Positions 1-7,772 of a DNA stretch of 64,000 nucleotides are shown here, piece by piece. The notes beneath the pieces were generated by a model. It saw only the letters and a list, made by a program, of their open reading frames with translations, searched no databases and was not told the origin of the DNA. A program made the translations under genes and the position numbers. Each line of letters opens with the position of its first letter. Position 1 is the stretch's first letter. The stretch is from Nitrososphaerota archaeon (GTDB taxonomy: Archaea; Thermoproteota; Nitrososphaeria; Conexivisphaerales; Conexivisphaeraceae), in the NCBI GenBank assembly GCA_015522695.1, contig WALT01000025.1, positions 1 to 64,000 on the forward strand, in the 5' to 3' direction.

Positions 1-861
1 ATGGGCCTGGCTCCAGAAGGCCTGGAAGTCTGGCGGTATCATGTTCACGTGTAACAGCTCCACATGTCTGTCCTTCATCTCCTGGATTATCTTCGAGAAG
101 TCCCTCGTCCCGGGGGCTACCAGATATATCCCAGCGACCTTGTAGCCCCTCCTCATCGCCTCCTTCATCGTCAGCTCGTTGAATATCCTCCCATCCACGT
201 CGCTATTGCTCACACCTGCAACCACCATGTTGCTATTATCCCTGAAGTACAGATCCCAGAAGTCCACATAGGTCTTCGTGACCTCAAGGCTCGAGATGAA
301 GAAGTCGTATACCCAGTCATATGGACCGCTCTTGAGCCATGAGAGGATAGGCGCCTCGGAGACGACGGAGGGTATCCCATAGCGGTCCACCTGTTTGGAC
401 ACGGGATTGACCACTATCGGTACGTGTAAGGATACGAGGACGTCCACCTTCTCCTTGGTCGCCAGCCCAGCCGCGAGTTGGGCCGCTAGGTCTGGGTTGC
501 TCTGGGAATCCTTCATGAATATCTTGATCGGTATCCTCCTCCCATATTCCCTGATGAATATTCCTCCGTTCGAGTTGACGGCTGTCTCCATTTGTTTGAC
601 CACCCATGGATCACCTTCAGCGAAGCTCGCGAGGCCGCCGGTCAGCGGGGTCACGAAGCCTATCTTTATGTAGTCCGGCGATTGTCCGACGGAGTGCCAC
701 CACCAATAGCCAGCGATGGCCGCGATTATCACGATGGCCGCGATGAGGGCTGAGATGGGCTTTGCCGCCAACCCGGCATCCTTATCCGACCGGGGTATTT
801 CTTTGCTTCCCAGGATGTCGATGGGATCGGGGCACTGTCCACCTATAGGACTGCCAAGCAT
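1..861 (-). CDS. ABC transporter substrate-binding protein (LivK type), 3' part cut by window edge
   Basis: The minus strand is open from an ATG at 861 to the window edge, giving 287 codons without a stop; the C-terminus lies outside. Residues about 37-56 form one hydrophobic segment (ISALIAAIVIIAAIAGYWWW), so the protein is probably tethered to the membrane rather than secreted free. The rest reads as a type 1 periplasmic binding fold: IGFVTPLTGGLASFAEGDPW opens the first lobe, as in branched-chain amino acid or amide-binding proteins (LivK/HAAT). The family delivers small solutes to an ABC permease; the ligand cannot be told from sequence. An in-frame stop lies a few codons upstream of the ATG. 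An AT-rich stretch at about 927-951 could hold the promoter. No permease or ATPase gene is visible; these may lie beyond position 1. Confidence 0.85.
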   Translation of the reverse strand, partial: MLGSPIGGQCPDPIDILGSKEIPRSDKDAGLAAKPISALIAAIVIIAAIAGYWWWHSVGQSPDYIKIGFVTPLTGGLASFAEGDPWVVKQMETAVNSNGGIFIREYGRRIPIKIFMKDSQSNPDLAAQLAAGLATKEKVDVLVSLHVPIVVNPVSKQVDRYGIPSVVSEAPILSWLKSGPYDWVYDFFISSLEVTKTYVDFWDLYFRDNSNMVVAGVSNSDVDGRIFNELTMKEAMRRGYKVAGIYLVAPGTRDFSKIIQEMKDRHVELLHVNMIPPDFQAFWSQAH

Positions 862-1372
862 TTGCCATCATTATCGCTGTTGGCGCCCCATTCAGGCCCA
901 GTCCAGTGTAAAGCCCATCCGATTCTAATAATATAATTATAATTATAATATCGCTGATCCCCTGTAAACAGTATTCGAAATAAAACCTGGAGGTGCGATT
1001 TGGCGCTATCCATGCTGAAGCCGGGGGATCCTCGGTCGATTAATCACCGTTGGGATTCCGTTCCGGGCTGAGTCGAACAGGCCCTTACCCATTAGGTATA
1101 ACAGCCGGCCAACTTGCCCGAACCGGTTTCCGGCCTGGGACCCTATCCGGGGCTTCGGAAATCCCGATAGAATAAGGGCTGGTCGCTCGATTAGATGGAG
1201 AAGATGTGATTTAACGACGATCCACCTCACGATTAGAACACGGGCTTCCTCGCAGAGCTCATGTGATGGATCTTTTAAGTAATGTGAGCGATGTTCATGG
1301 ACAGAAACATCATCCGATTCAACTCATAAAAATCCTATGGATTTGGCGAAGCCAGAGGAAAAATTTGGAAAT
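862..1372. other. Intergenic region without a supported gene
   Basis: About 510 bases between the binding-protein start and the broken small gene. It holds an AT-rich promoter-like tract at 927-951. A 74-codon open frame on the minus strand (1006-1230) has no recognisable motif. I see no tRNA, C/D-box RNA or repeat here. Confidence 0.5.
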
Positions 1373-1621
1373 CTAGCCGCTCGATTTAACCCTTCTCTCA
1401 ACCTCCTCCGCCGTCACCTCGGATAGTATTTTAAGTAGAGCTGCGTACACACATAAACCAGCGATAACATAACCCACGATGGAGGCGATGACGGTTATAA
1501 ATGGACTCGTTGAAGCCACTGCCAAGCCTAAACCTATGAAGATCAACCCTACAGCTACTCATATTATGGACCAAAGTACTATGGCCACCGCACCTCTAAA
1601 TGCCCTCCTCCAAGAAGTCAT
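1373..1621 (-). pseudogene. Small two-helix membrane protein interrupted by an in-frame TGA
   Basis: From ATG 1621 the minus strand reads MTSWRRAFRGAVAIVLWSII, then TGA at 1561-1559. The same frame continues as VAVGLIFIGLGLAVAS and a second hydrophobic stretch (FITVIASIVGYVIAGLCVYA), ending at TAG 1373-1375 after an amphipathic tail (SEVTAEEVERRV). With the TGA read as Trp the product would be an 82-residue protein with two membrane segments. One G-to-A change in a TGG codon explains the break. TGA is the normal stop elsewhere in the window (feoB, elp3, nurA), so recoding is unlikely. A TATA-like CTTTAAAT at about 1652-1659 sits properly upstream. I do not recognise the family. It could be a recent pseudogene, a sequencing error, or a gene restarted after the stop. 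Confidence 0.5.
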
Positions 1622-1760
1622 CCAACTGAGATGGACGATGAACCGTGGACCATTTAAAGGTAGCTGCCGTCGATCTTACCCCAAGTCGGCATCGAGGATA
1701 TGGTTGACGATTATTTATTCGATGCCCTGGATGACGACAACTTTCTGGGAAAAATTAAAA

Positions 1761-1774
1761 TTAGGGTACCCTAA
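1761..1774. promoter_or_regulatory. Perfect 14-bp palindrome in the feoAB promoter (candidate iron-regulator operator)
   Basis: TTAGGGTACCCTAA is its own reverse complement. It starts directly after an AT-rich TATA-like tract (1751-1760) and ends 18 bases before the feoA ATG, so it would cover the region between TATA box and transcription start. The TTAGG...CCTAA half-sites resemble DtxR/MntR/IdeR-family boxes. No DtxR-type regulator gene is in the window, so the binding protein is inferred. Confidence 0.6.
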
Positions 1775-1792
1775 CTTTTATCGCGCGAGAAC

Positions 1793-2020
1793 ATGAAGCT
1801 GAGCGAGGCCAAGACCGGAGGAAAATACAAGGTGATCAGGGTTGGTGGGTTCGGACTGGTGAAACAGAGGATAGCGGAGATGGGGATACTTCCGGGCATC
1901 ATGGTTAAGGTCCTAGGGGCAGCTCCACTTCAGGATCCGATCGAGATAGAAGTCAGAGGGAACAACGTCAGCATAAGACGTGGTGAAGCTTCCTACGTCG
2001 AGATAGAGGAGGTGGACTAG
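1793..2020 (+). CDS. feoA: FeoA, ferrous iron transport accessory protein
   Basis: A 75-residue single SH3-like FeoA domain. MKLSEAKTGGKYKVIRVGG opens the barrel, the helix QRIAEMGILPG is the family hallmark, and the last strands read IEIEVRGNNVSIRRGEA. FeoA is a small cytosolic protein thought to act on the FeoB transporter. It is first in the operon, directly behind the palindromic operator candidate. feoB begins at the next base after its stop, with GAGGTGG as a good Shine-Dalgarno for feoB inside its 3' end. Length is normal for the family. Confidence 0.93.
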   Translation: MKLSEAKTGGKYKVIRVGGFGLVKQRIAEMGILPGIMVKVLGAAPLQDPIEIEVRGNNVSIRRGEASYVEIEEVD

Positions 2021-4057
2021 ATGGAGACGAAGGCCGTAGCGAAGCCCCTCATGATGGCGATGGCCGGCAATCCCAACGTCGGCAAGTCCGAGCTGTTCAA
2101 CGCCATAACTGCAGGACATGCATGGGTCGGAAACTGGCCCGGCGTCACGGTGGAGAAGAAGATGGGTCGAGCACGGATGGGCGACCTCGAAGTGGAGATC
2201 GTCGATCTCCCGGGGATCTACGGACTCACCGCATATAGTGTGGACGAACTCGTGGCGAGAGATCATATCGTGAAGGAGAAACCGGACGTGGTTATAGACG
2301 TCATCAACGCCACGAGCTTGGAGAGGAACCTATACCTAACGATATCGCTGTTGGAGATGGGTGCGAACGTCGTCGTGGCCCTCAACATGATCGATTTAGC
2401 GGAGAAAAAGGGTCTGAAGATAGATGCGCAACGTCTATCTTCCCTTCTGGGGATCCCGGTTGTTCCGACCGTCGCCATCGAGAGGAGGGGTGTGGAACAG
2501 CTCAGGAGGGCTGTCTTGGAGGCGGCTGAGAACCCGAGGAGGAATGTCGAGATAGTCGACTACGGTCGTGATATGGAGGAGGCCATAGCCAAGCTATCGT
2601 CGACCCTCGAAACCCTGGGATCGGTCGAGGGATATGAGCCGCGTTGGTTGGCGATAAAGCTCCTCGAGGGGGATCCTGAGGTCGAGAAGATCGTGGGGGA
2701 GGGCAGCGTGCTCGCGGAAGCGTCGGAGATGAGGAGGAGGCTGGAGGACAAGCTCGGCAGCCTCGAGGATTATATCATAGGGAAGAGATATGAGGCAGCT
2801 TCGAGGATCACCTCCCTCTCGGCCAGCCTGTTAGAGGCGGCCAAGGCGGGCGTAACGCTGACCGACATCTTCGACGAGGTCCTCACGCACAAGGTAATAG
2901 GGATACCAGCGGCTCTAGCCGTGCTGTACCTCATCTTCAGGATAGCGTTCGAGGTTTCAGCCCCCCTCGTCGACCTCATAGACGTGACGGTCAATGGATG
3001 GTTACACGATGCCACGCTCATGTTGGCCATCCCGACGTGGATCTCCTCACTCCTAGCTGATGGTATAATAGCTGGAGTCGGGGCCGTCCTCGTGTTCCTG
3101 CCGACGATATACTTCTTCTTCCTTGGCTTATCGTTCCTGGAGGACGTAGGGTACATGTCCAGGTTAGCGTTCTTGGTGGATAGGGCGATGCACCTCTTCA
3201 AGTTATCCGGTAAGTCGGTGATACCGCTGATAATAGGCTTCGGTTGCAACGTGCCGGCCGTGATGGCGGCCAGGGCCATCGAGGATGAGAACGATAGGAA
3301 GACCACGGCGCTCGTATCGCCGCTTGCCTCCTGTAGCGCGAGGTTACCGGTCTACTTGGTCATAGGAGGAGCACTCTTCGGTGTCTATGCTGGCGCAGCA
3401 GCTTTGAGCATGTACGTCATCGGGATAGTGCTGGCGCTGTTGATGGCTGTCTTCTTCAGGAAGGTCATGTTCAGAGGACCTAGCTCGGGGTTCATAATGG
3501 AACTGCCGCCCTACTTAAGGCCGAGGACCAGAAGTGTACTGTTCAAGGCGTGGGAGAGGACGGAGAAGTTCCTGAGAAAAGCTGGGACGATAATCTTCAG
3601 CGTGGCCGTGATCATCTGGCTTCTCAGTGTGACTGGGCCAGGGGGTTATCTGGGTCCGGAGGCCCTAGGGAGCCCTGCCCTACTGGAGGGCAGCTGGGTC
3701 GGCGCATTAGGCCACGCGGTGGAACCCGTATTCGCGCCGATGAACTGGGACTGGAGGGCTGCTGCAGCGCTAGTGTTCGGCTTCTTGGCCAAGGAGGTCG
3801 TCGTGGGCACGATGGGTGTGCTCTACGGTGGCGGCGGTGGGACATTGATGGCGAAGTTGGCGTCTGCGTTCACGCCGATAAGCGGATTCGCGTACATGCT
3901 CTTCGTCCTCGTCTATGTGCCATGTGTAGCAACAATAGGGGTGATTAAAAGTGAGTTGGGAGCCAAATACGCCGCTATCGCATTGGTATACGAGCTTGTG
4001 TTGGCGTACGTGGTCGCCCTGATGGCGATGGGAGCTGGGGCTTTACTGGGGGTGTGA
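2021..4057 (+). CDS. feoB: FeoB, GTP-dependent ferrous iron transporter
   Basis: This 678-residue protein imports Fe(II) across the cytoplasmic membrane. The N-terminal G domain carries the G1 loop GNPNVGKS (16-23), G3 DLPG (62-65) and G4 NMID (122-125). A linker of about 120 residues rich in acidic and basic positions leads to the membrane part from about residue 285, with the two Gate motifs, including a conserved cysteine in FGCNVPAVMAAR and another in LASCSARLPVY. Length fits FeoB without extra domains. It starts one base after feoA and overlaps the next membrane-protein gene by four bases, so the three are probably one transcript controlled at the palindrome upstream of feoA. Confidence 0.95.
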   Translation: METKAVAKPLMMAMAGNPNVGKSELFNAITAGHAWVGNWPGVTVEKKMGRARMGDLEVEIVDLPGIYGLTAYSVDELVARDHIVKEKPDVVIDVINATSLERNLYLTISLLEMGANVVVALNMIDLAEKKGLKIDAQRLSSLLGIPVVPTVAIERRGVEQLRRAVLEAAENPRRNVEIVDYGRDMEEAIAKLSSTLETLGSVEGYEPRWLAIKLLEGDPEVEKIVGEGSVLAEASEMRRRLEDKLGSLEDYIIGKRYEAASRITSLSASLLEAAKAGVTLTDIFDEVLTHKVIGIPAALAVLYLIFRIAFEVSAPLVDLIDVTVNGWLHDATLMLAIPTWISSLLADGIIAGVGAVLVFLPTIYFFFLGLSFLEDVGYMSRLAFLVDRAMHLFKLSGKSVIPLIIGFGCNVPAVMAARAIEDENDRKTTALVSPLASCSARLPVYLVIGGALFGVYAGAAALSMYVIGIVLALLMAVFFRKVMFRGPSSGFIMELPPYLRPRTRSVLFKAWERTEKFLRKAGTIIFSVAVIIWLLSVTGPGGYLGPEALGSPALLEGSWVGALGHAVEPVFAPMNWDWRAAAALVFGFLAKEVVVGTMGVLYGGGGGTLMAKLASAFTPISGFAYMLFVLVYVPCVATIGVIKSELGAKYAAIALVYELVLAYVVALMAMGAGALLGV

Positions 4058-4509
4058 TCGTGAGCTGGCTCAGGGTATTCTCCGCAACGTTGGGCTCGCT
4101 GTACTTCATCGTAGCGTTGCTATCTATATATAACTGGGCGTCCGAGACGTTGTCCATAGGTACTGGTCCAGTAATCTCGGAGTTCGCACCTGGAGATCTG
4201 GGAATGTTCATCATCTATCTGGCCGTGGGCCTTTCGCTGTTGGTGGCTGCGTTCAGTAAGCCTGATGAGATGAGGAGGGTGGCTTTCATGCTCGTGGGCA
4301 GCCTGTTGGGAACGGCTGCCCTCATCGTTCAGCTCCTCGTAGCGATAGCCGGTCTGGCGGACATGTACGTCCTAGCAATGGCCGGAGAAGAAGCTGAATT
4401 TTCCCTGGCCCTAGAGCTTGTCAGAGCGGAGGTCATCTTGGGGATACCGGCGTTGATAGCGCTGAAGTTCGCCTTCTCGAAGGCCAGGGCACTTGGCGTA
4501 AGATTCTAG
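4054..4509 (+). CDS. Four-helix membrane protein of unknown function in the feo operon
   Basis: A 151-residue protein with about four hydrophobic segments (near residues 5-27, 48-66, 75-105 and 125-143). The start is a GTG overlapping the feoB stop (GTGTGATCGTG); a second GTG six bases on is an alternative. I do not recognise a family. The four-base overlap with feoB indicates translational coupling, so a role in iron uptake or in stabilising FeoB is a reasonable guess from position alone. The next gene starts almost at once (4511). Confidence 0.75.
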   Translation: MIVSWLRVFSATLGSLYFIVALLSIYNWASETLSIGTGPVISEFAPGDLGMFIIYLAVGLSLLVAAFSKPDEMRRVAFMLVGSLLGTAALIVQLLVAIAGLADMYVLAMAGEEAEFSLALELVRAEVILGIPALIALKFAFSKARALGVRF

Positions 4510-4510
4510 A

Positions 4511-5293
4511 TTGGTCGGCTATAACCCGATAGACCTCGGCAGGAAAATAGAACCTTTGATTTCCAGATATTCAGGAGATTCTGTGGAGAGGAGATATTAT
4601 AGATTCAGAGGCGATAGATGGTATGGAGGGATAGCCTCAGCGGACGTCGTAGGATGCAACCTTCGCTGTAAGTTCTGTTGGAGTTGGAACAAGGGGAGCT
4701 TCCAGACGCTGACGGGCTTCTGGATCTCTCCGCGATCTGCAACGGCGAAGCTCAGAAGGATGGCCATGAAGAGAGGCTTTAGACAGGTCAGGCTCACCGG
4801 AGGAGAACCTCTGCTGGTTCCGAAGCACCTGGAGCAACTTCTGGGGGAACTACGATACTCTGGACTCGCCTTCATCCTCGAGACCAATGGGATACTCGCG
4901 GGCTACGACGAGACCATCGCGGATATTCTAGCCTCCAACGAGTTCGTGACATCGAGGGTCTCGATAAAGGGCGTCAGCCCGGAGGAATTCCATATGTTGA
5001 CTGCAGCTAGCCCGGAATTCTTTCGGCTTCAGATCAAGGCGATAGAGAACCTCGTCGACGCAGGCGCTGAGCCCGGTAGAAATGTATATCCGGCCTTGAT
5101 GCTCAGTTTCAGCAAGCCTGAGGGGATCAGAAGGCTCCTCGAGGAGCTTAAGAGGATAGACGATAGATTGGTGGAGTCGCTCGACCCCGAATACGTTATT
5201 CTATATCCACAAGTCAGGAGGCTCATGAAGAAATATGGACTCAAGCCCAGGATAGCCTATGAGCCCGGACGCCGCCCTCAATTCATGATATGA
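4511..5293 (+). CDS. Radical SAM protein
   Basis: A 260-residue protein with the radical SAM cluster CNLRCKFCW, where Cys49, Cys53 and Cys56 would hold a [4Fe-4S] cluster that cleaves S-adenosylmethionine. The GGEP motif (LTGGEPLL) and the later strands of the partial TIM barrel (ILETNG, SIKG) follow in the usual order. It looks like the small activase/MoaA-like group, but no substrate can be assigned. The start is TTG one base after the preceding stop TAG. Its place at the end of the feo cluster may reflect a need for iron, which is inference only. No accessory Fe-S cluster (SPASM) is visible. Confidence 0.85.
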   Translation: MVGYNPIDLGRKIEPLISRYSGDSVERRYYRFRGDRWYGGIASADVVGCNLRCKFCWSWNKGSFQTLTGFWISPRSATAKLRRMAMKRGFRQVRLTGGEPLLVPKHLEQLLGELRYSGLAFILETNGILAGYDETIADILASNEFVTSRVSIKGVSPEEFHMLTAASPEFFRLQIKAIENLVDAGAEPGRNVYPALMLSFSKPEGIRRLLEELKRIDDRLVESLDPEYVILYPQVRRLMKKYGLKPRIAYEPGRRPQFMI

Positions 5294-5519
5294 TCTCCTC
5301 ACCGGGGAGGGCTTGGAAGCGTTCGGCGTTGGGAAGATCTGCATCCTTTAAAATTGTAGTCCGTGAACGGGGATTATCTAGATGAAGAGGCTATAACGTC
5401 TTATCGACCGTGATCACGATGAACGATATGGATCGGGGTGTTTCATCCCGATCGCAGCAGGGGACGAGATCCACGTTGTGCGTTCCTCGTTTCTGAGTTC
5501 ATCCTCAACCGTTTAATCT

Positions 5520-5744
5520 TCAACCGAGTTTTAAAAATAGTTGGAGCCTGAGGTTTTCAAGCGCTATTATCTGTAGCATCCCCGTCAACTCCGGTTTCAT
5601 TTCTCCCTCATTCAGCTCTACATTTCCATATCGTATCAACCTGCAGCCCGAAAGAGTGAGAACCCTAAGTTTGTTGGGCGCAGTTATGATGGCTGTATGT
5701 CCCTTCATCACGACGTATATCTCCCCCATCAGAAACACATCCAA
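5520..5744 (-). CDS. Possible small protein downstream of the sugar nucleotidyltransferase
   Basis: A 74-codon minus-strand frame begins 16 bases after the stop of the nucleotidyltransferase gene. Codon choice is like real genes here (AGG, ATA, CTC), and the product alternates hydrophobic residues as a beta-rich domain would (GEIYVVMKGHTAIIT). An internal ATG gives a 69-residue alternative. No family is recognised. The position suggests it is co-transcribed with the upstream gene. The 226 bases before it (5294-5519) hold nothing I can name. Confidence 0.45.
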   Translation of the reverse strand: MDVFLMGEIYVVMKGHTAIITAPNKLRVLTLSGCRLIRYGNVELNEGEMKPELTGMLQIIALENLRLQLFLKLG

Positions 5745-5760
5745 TCGACTTCTTGTAGCC

Positions 5761-6474
5761 TCAATCTTCGTCCATACGGCTCTCGAACTCCTTCCTCACA
5801 TCATCGAGATCCTTCAGGGAATCTATCGACCTCCAATACACATCCTCCTCTTTATAATAATATAGAAGTCCTTCCTCGGCTAATATGGGGAAGATCACCC
5901 TTTCTACATCCCCTCGTTCATGTCGCTCGAAGTATTTCTTCAGCCCATTCGGGATAACGTAGATTCCGCCGTTAATATAATGGTCCAAGAGCGGTTTTTC
6001 GCGGAAGCCGGCTATTCTATCTTCCACCAGCTCCACTATACCGAATGGGCTCCTCAGCTTCACTATGAACATCAGAGCTCGTCCATCCAGTGAACGTGCC
6101 CTGTCGATCATCCTAGACAGGTTGACGTCTGTCACTATATCCCCGTTCATCACCACGACATCGCTGTCGGTGGTCATCAGGAGCTCCCTTATACCGTAGA
6201 CGGTCCCCATGGGTTTCTCTTCCTCGATATAACGTATCTCCATACCCTTCCATCTATCGCCGTACCTCCCTTCGATCTTCTCCTTCAGATGGCCGACCAT
6301 TAAATAGACGGTCCCGATTCCGGAGGATTTCATCATCTTCAGCTGTCTATCCAGAATCGTGCAGCCATCTTTGATCTCCATCAGGGGTTTTGGAACGGTA
6401 TCGGTCAACGGTCTGAGCCTCTTCGCATATCCACCGGCAAGTATTCCACCCACCATCTCCTGTACGTCGTGCAA
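5761..6474 (-). CDS. Sugar-phosphate nucleotidyltransferase (NDP-sugar pyrophosphorylase)
   Basis: A 237-residue protein, the size of a catalytic domain without the left-handed helix domain. The nucleotide loop GGILAGGYAKRLRPLTD (residues 8-24) and the metal-binding VVMNGDIV are the hallmarks of enzymes that join a sugar 1-phosphate to an NTP. Further motifs are REKPL and the sugar-contact segment YINGGIYVI. Mannose-1-phosphate guanylyltransferase or glucose-1-phosphate thymidylyl/uridylyltransferase activity is possible; sequence does not decide. An ATG at 6456 directly before VGGILAGG is a tidier start than 6474. It lies downstream of tRNA-Gln on the same strand. Confidence 0.85.
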   Translation of the reverse strand: MHDVQEMVGGILAGGYAKRLRPLTDTVPKPLMEIKDGCTILDRQLKMMKSSGIGTVYLMVGHLKEKIEGRYGDRWKGMEIRYIEEEKPMGTVYGIRELLMTTDSDVVVMNGDIVTDVNLSRMIDRARSLDGRALMFIVKLRSPFGIVELVEDRIAGFREKPLLDHYINGGIYVIPNGLKKYFERHERGDVERVIFPILAEEGLLYYYKEEDVYWRSIDSLKDLDDVRKEFESRMDED

Positions 6475-6533
6475 ACCCGTCCCACCTGCCTGGCCTGGCC
6501 TGGTTTAGATCTATCACTATGAAAAATAAGTTT

Positions 6534-6646
6534 TGGTAGCCCGGGGGAGATTCGAACTCCCGTTGCCAGGTTTCCCCTTGCGGCCTCCAGCCCTTGCCAG
6601 CTCGCGATCCAGAGCCTGGCATCCTTGGCCGCTAGACGACCGGGCT
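6534..6646 (-). tRNA. tRNA-Gln (anticodon CTG) with a 37-nt intron and encoded CCA
   Basis: On the minus strand the acceptor arms are AGCCCGG (6646-6640) and CCGGGCT, followed by discriminator A and an encoded CCA (6536-6534). The anticodon stem CCAGG/CCTGG encloses the loop CTCTGGA, giving anticodon CTG. The T arm is GGGAGTTCGAATCTCCC. Between loop position 37 and A38 lies an intron at about 6572-6608, the canonical archaeal site, to be cut as a bulge-helix-bulge by the splicing endonuclease. A TATA-like box (GGTAAATAAGG on the minus strand, about 6672-6682) sits some 30 bases upstream. In archaea this tRNA is charged with Glu and amidated by GatDE, whose genes are also in this window. Confidence 0.93.
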
Positions 6647-6757
6647 ACATGACACGAATGGATTTCGATCTCCTTATTTACCCTTTTCCTCCATTTCTAT
6701 TCCAACCCGCAAGGTTCATGCACACATCCGTCAGTTATACCGTTCCCCTGAACAGGA

Positions 6758-7738
6758 TTAGAGCTCCGAGAGGATGCGTTCCACGAGACTGTCGATTAGC
6801 TCCCAGCTCACACTGCCTATAGCGGCCTCCATCCCCCCTCCACCCATACCGCCAACCGCCGATGACGTGGACCTCATAAGTGAGCCGATATTATATTGCG
6901 AGCCTTTGGGACAGGCAAGCAACACGCGGGCGAGGTCATCATCCCTGCTGATAACGATTATACATGTATCTGTCGCCGTGGCAGTCTTCACAGCCTTATC
7001 TACAACGTCCTTGATGTTCAGGGCATCCGCCCTGATCATCCGAACTGGTTTTCCACTGGCAGCCTTAACTATGCTATAACCATCTATCACGCTTCTACCT
7101 AAAGAACGAACCTTGAGCTTGAGCTCATCGGCTTTGTCCACAAGTGCTCCAACAGTCTCGGATAGGGACTCGATCGATGTATTCAGCTTTCTGACGGATA
7201 TCCCCAGCTCTCTGAGGATAAGGGCCAGCCTTCTAACTGCATCCGGTCCAGCATGGAAGCTGAGCTCGTATCTGCCCCCCGAGAGGCTTGATAAATCATC
7301 CACGATTATTCCCCATGACTCGCGTGTGTTTTCAGCATGATCCCTTATACAGGCTGCCCAGTCGTAGCCCTCTACCTCCACAACTCTGACCGGGGGCTTT
7401 ATCCGCTCCTCATATGCCCTGAGCTCCGGGAACTCGGCCCGAGCCCCCTCGATATCCTCGAAAACATGGATCAGAACCCGACGACCTTCCATGATGACCA
7501 GGTTTGCTTCAACCAGGGCGTCGGCTATCACGGGCCAGGTCGGCTCCTCTCCCCTGACGATGATCTTGCCAGACCATCCGCCTTGCTGGACCAGCAGGGG
7601 ACGCACGTCTATGCGCTCGGTTAAGGCCTTCATGAATATGTGTTCCGCCGTGTGAGCAGCTGCCTCTGGACTGAGGACGGTCATGGCTTGAGTCGAGAAG
7701 GAGGGAGCTATTATCTGTTTTTTGTCGATCCATTCCAC
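6758..7738 (-). CDS. AlaX-like tRNA editing protein with DHHA1 domain
   Basis: About 326 residues from a GTG at 7738 (an ATG at 7801 would overlap glyS; an ATG at 7684 is another option). The zinc-binding editing motif is present: HTAEH (His29, His33) and CIRDH (Cys130, His134), the HxxxH...CxxxH pattern of the alanyl/threonyl-tRNA editing domain. The C-terminus has the glycine-rich end of a DHHA1 domain (SSAVGGMGGGGMEAAIG). There is no aminoacylation domain. Such free-standing proteins hydrolyse mischarged tRNA, typically Ser- or Gly-tRNA(Ala). It is divergent from glycyl-tRNA synthetase across about 35 bases, so the two probably share a promoter region. Confidence 0.8.
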   Translation of the reverse strand: MEWIDKKQIIAPSFSTQAMTVLSPEAAAHTAEHIFMKALTERIDVRPLLVQQGGWSGKIIVRGEEPTWPVIADALVEANLVIMEGRRVLIHVFEDIEGARAEFPELRAYEERIKPPVRVVEVEGYDWAACIRDHAENTRESWGIIVDDLSSLSGGRYELSFHAGPDAVRRLALILRELGISVRKLNTSIESLSETVGALVDKADELKLKVRSLGRSVIDGYSIVKAASGKPVRMIRADALNIKDVVDKAVKTATATDTCIIVISRDDDLARVLLACPKGSQYNIGSLMRSTSSAVGGMGGGGMEAAIGSVSWELIDSLVERILSEL

Positions 7739-7772
7739 CAAGTAACCTTTAAGAGAAGAGCGGTTATTTGCT

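Noticed and set aside
1006-1230. 74-codon minus-strand frame
   Set aside because: No motif, no promoter or ribosome-binding site, and composition unlike neighbours; likely chance.
5380-5480. Possible C/D-box sRNA (CGATGAA and similar boxes)
   Set aside because: The C box does not match RTGATGA and no D/D' CTGA pair lies at the right spacing.
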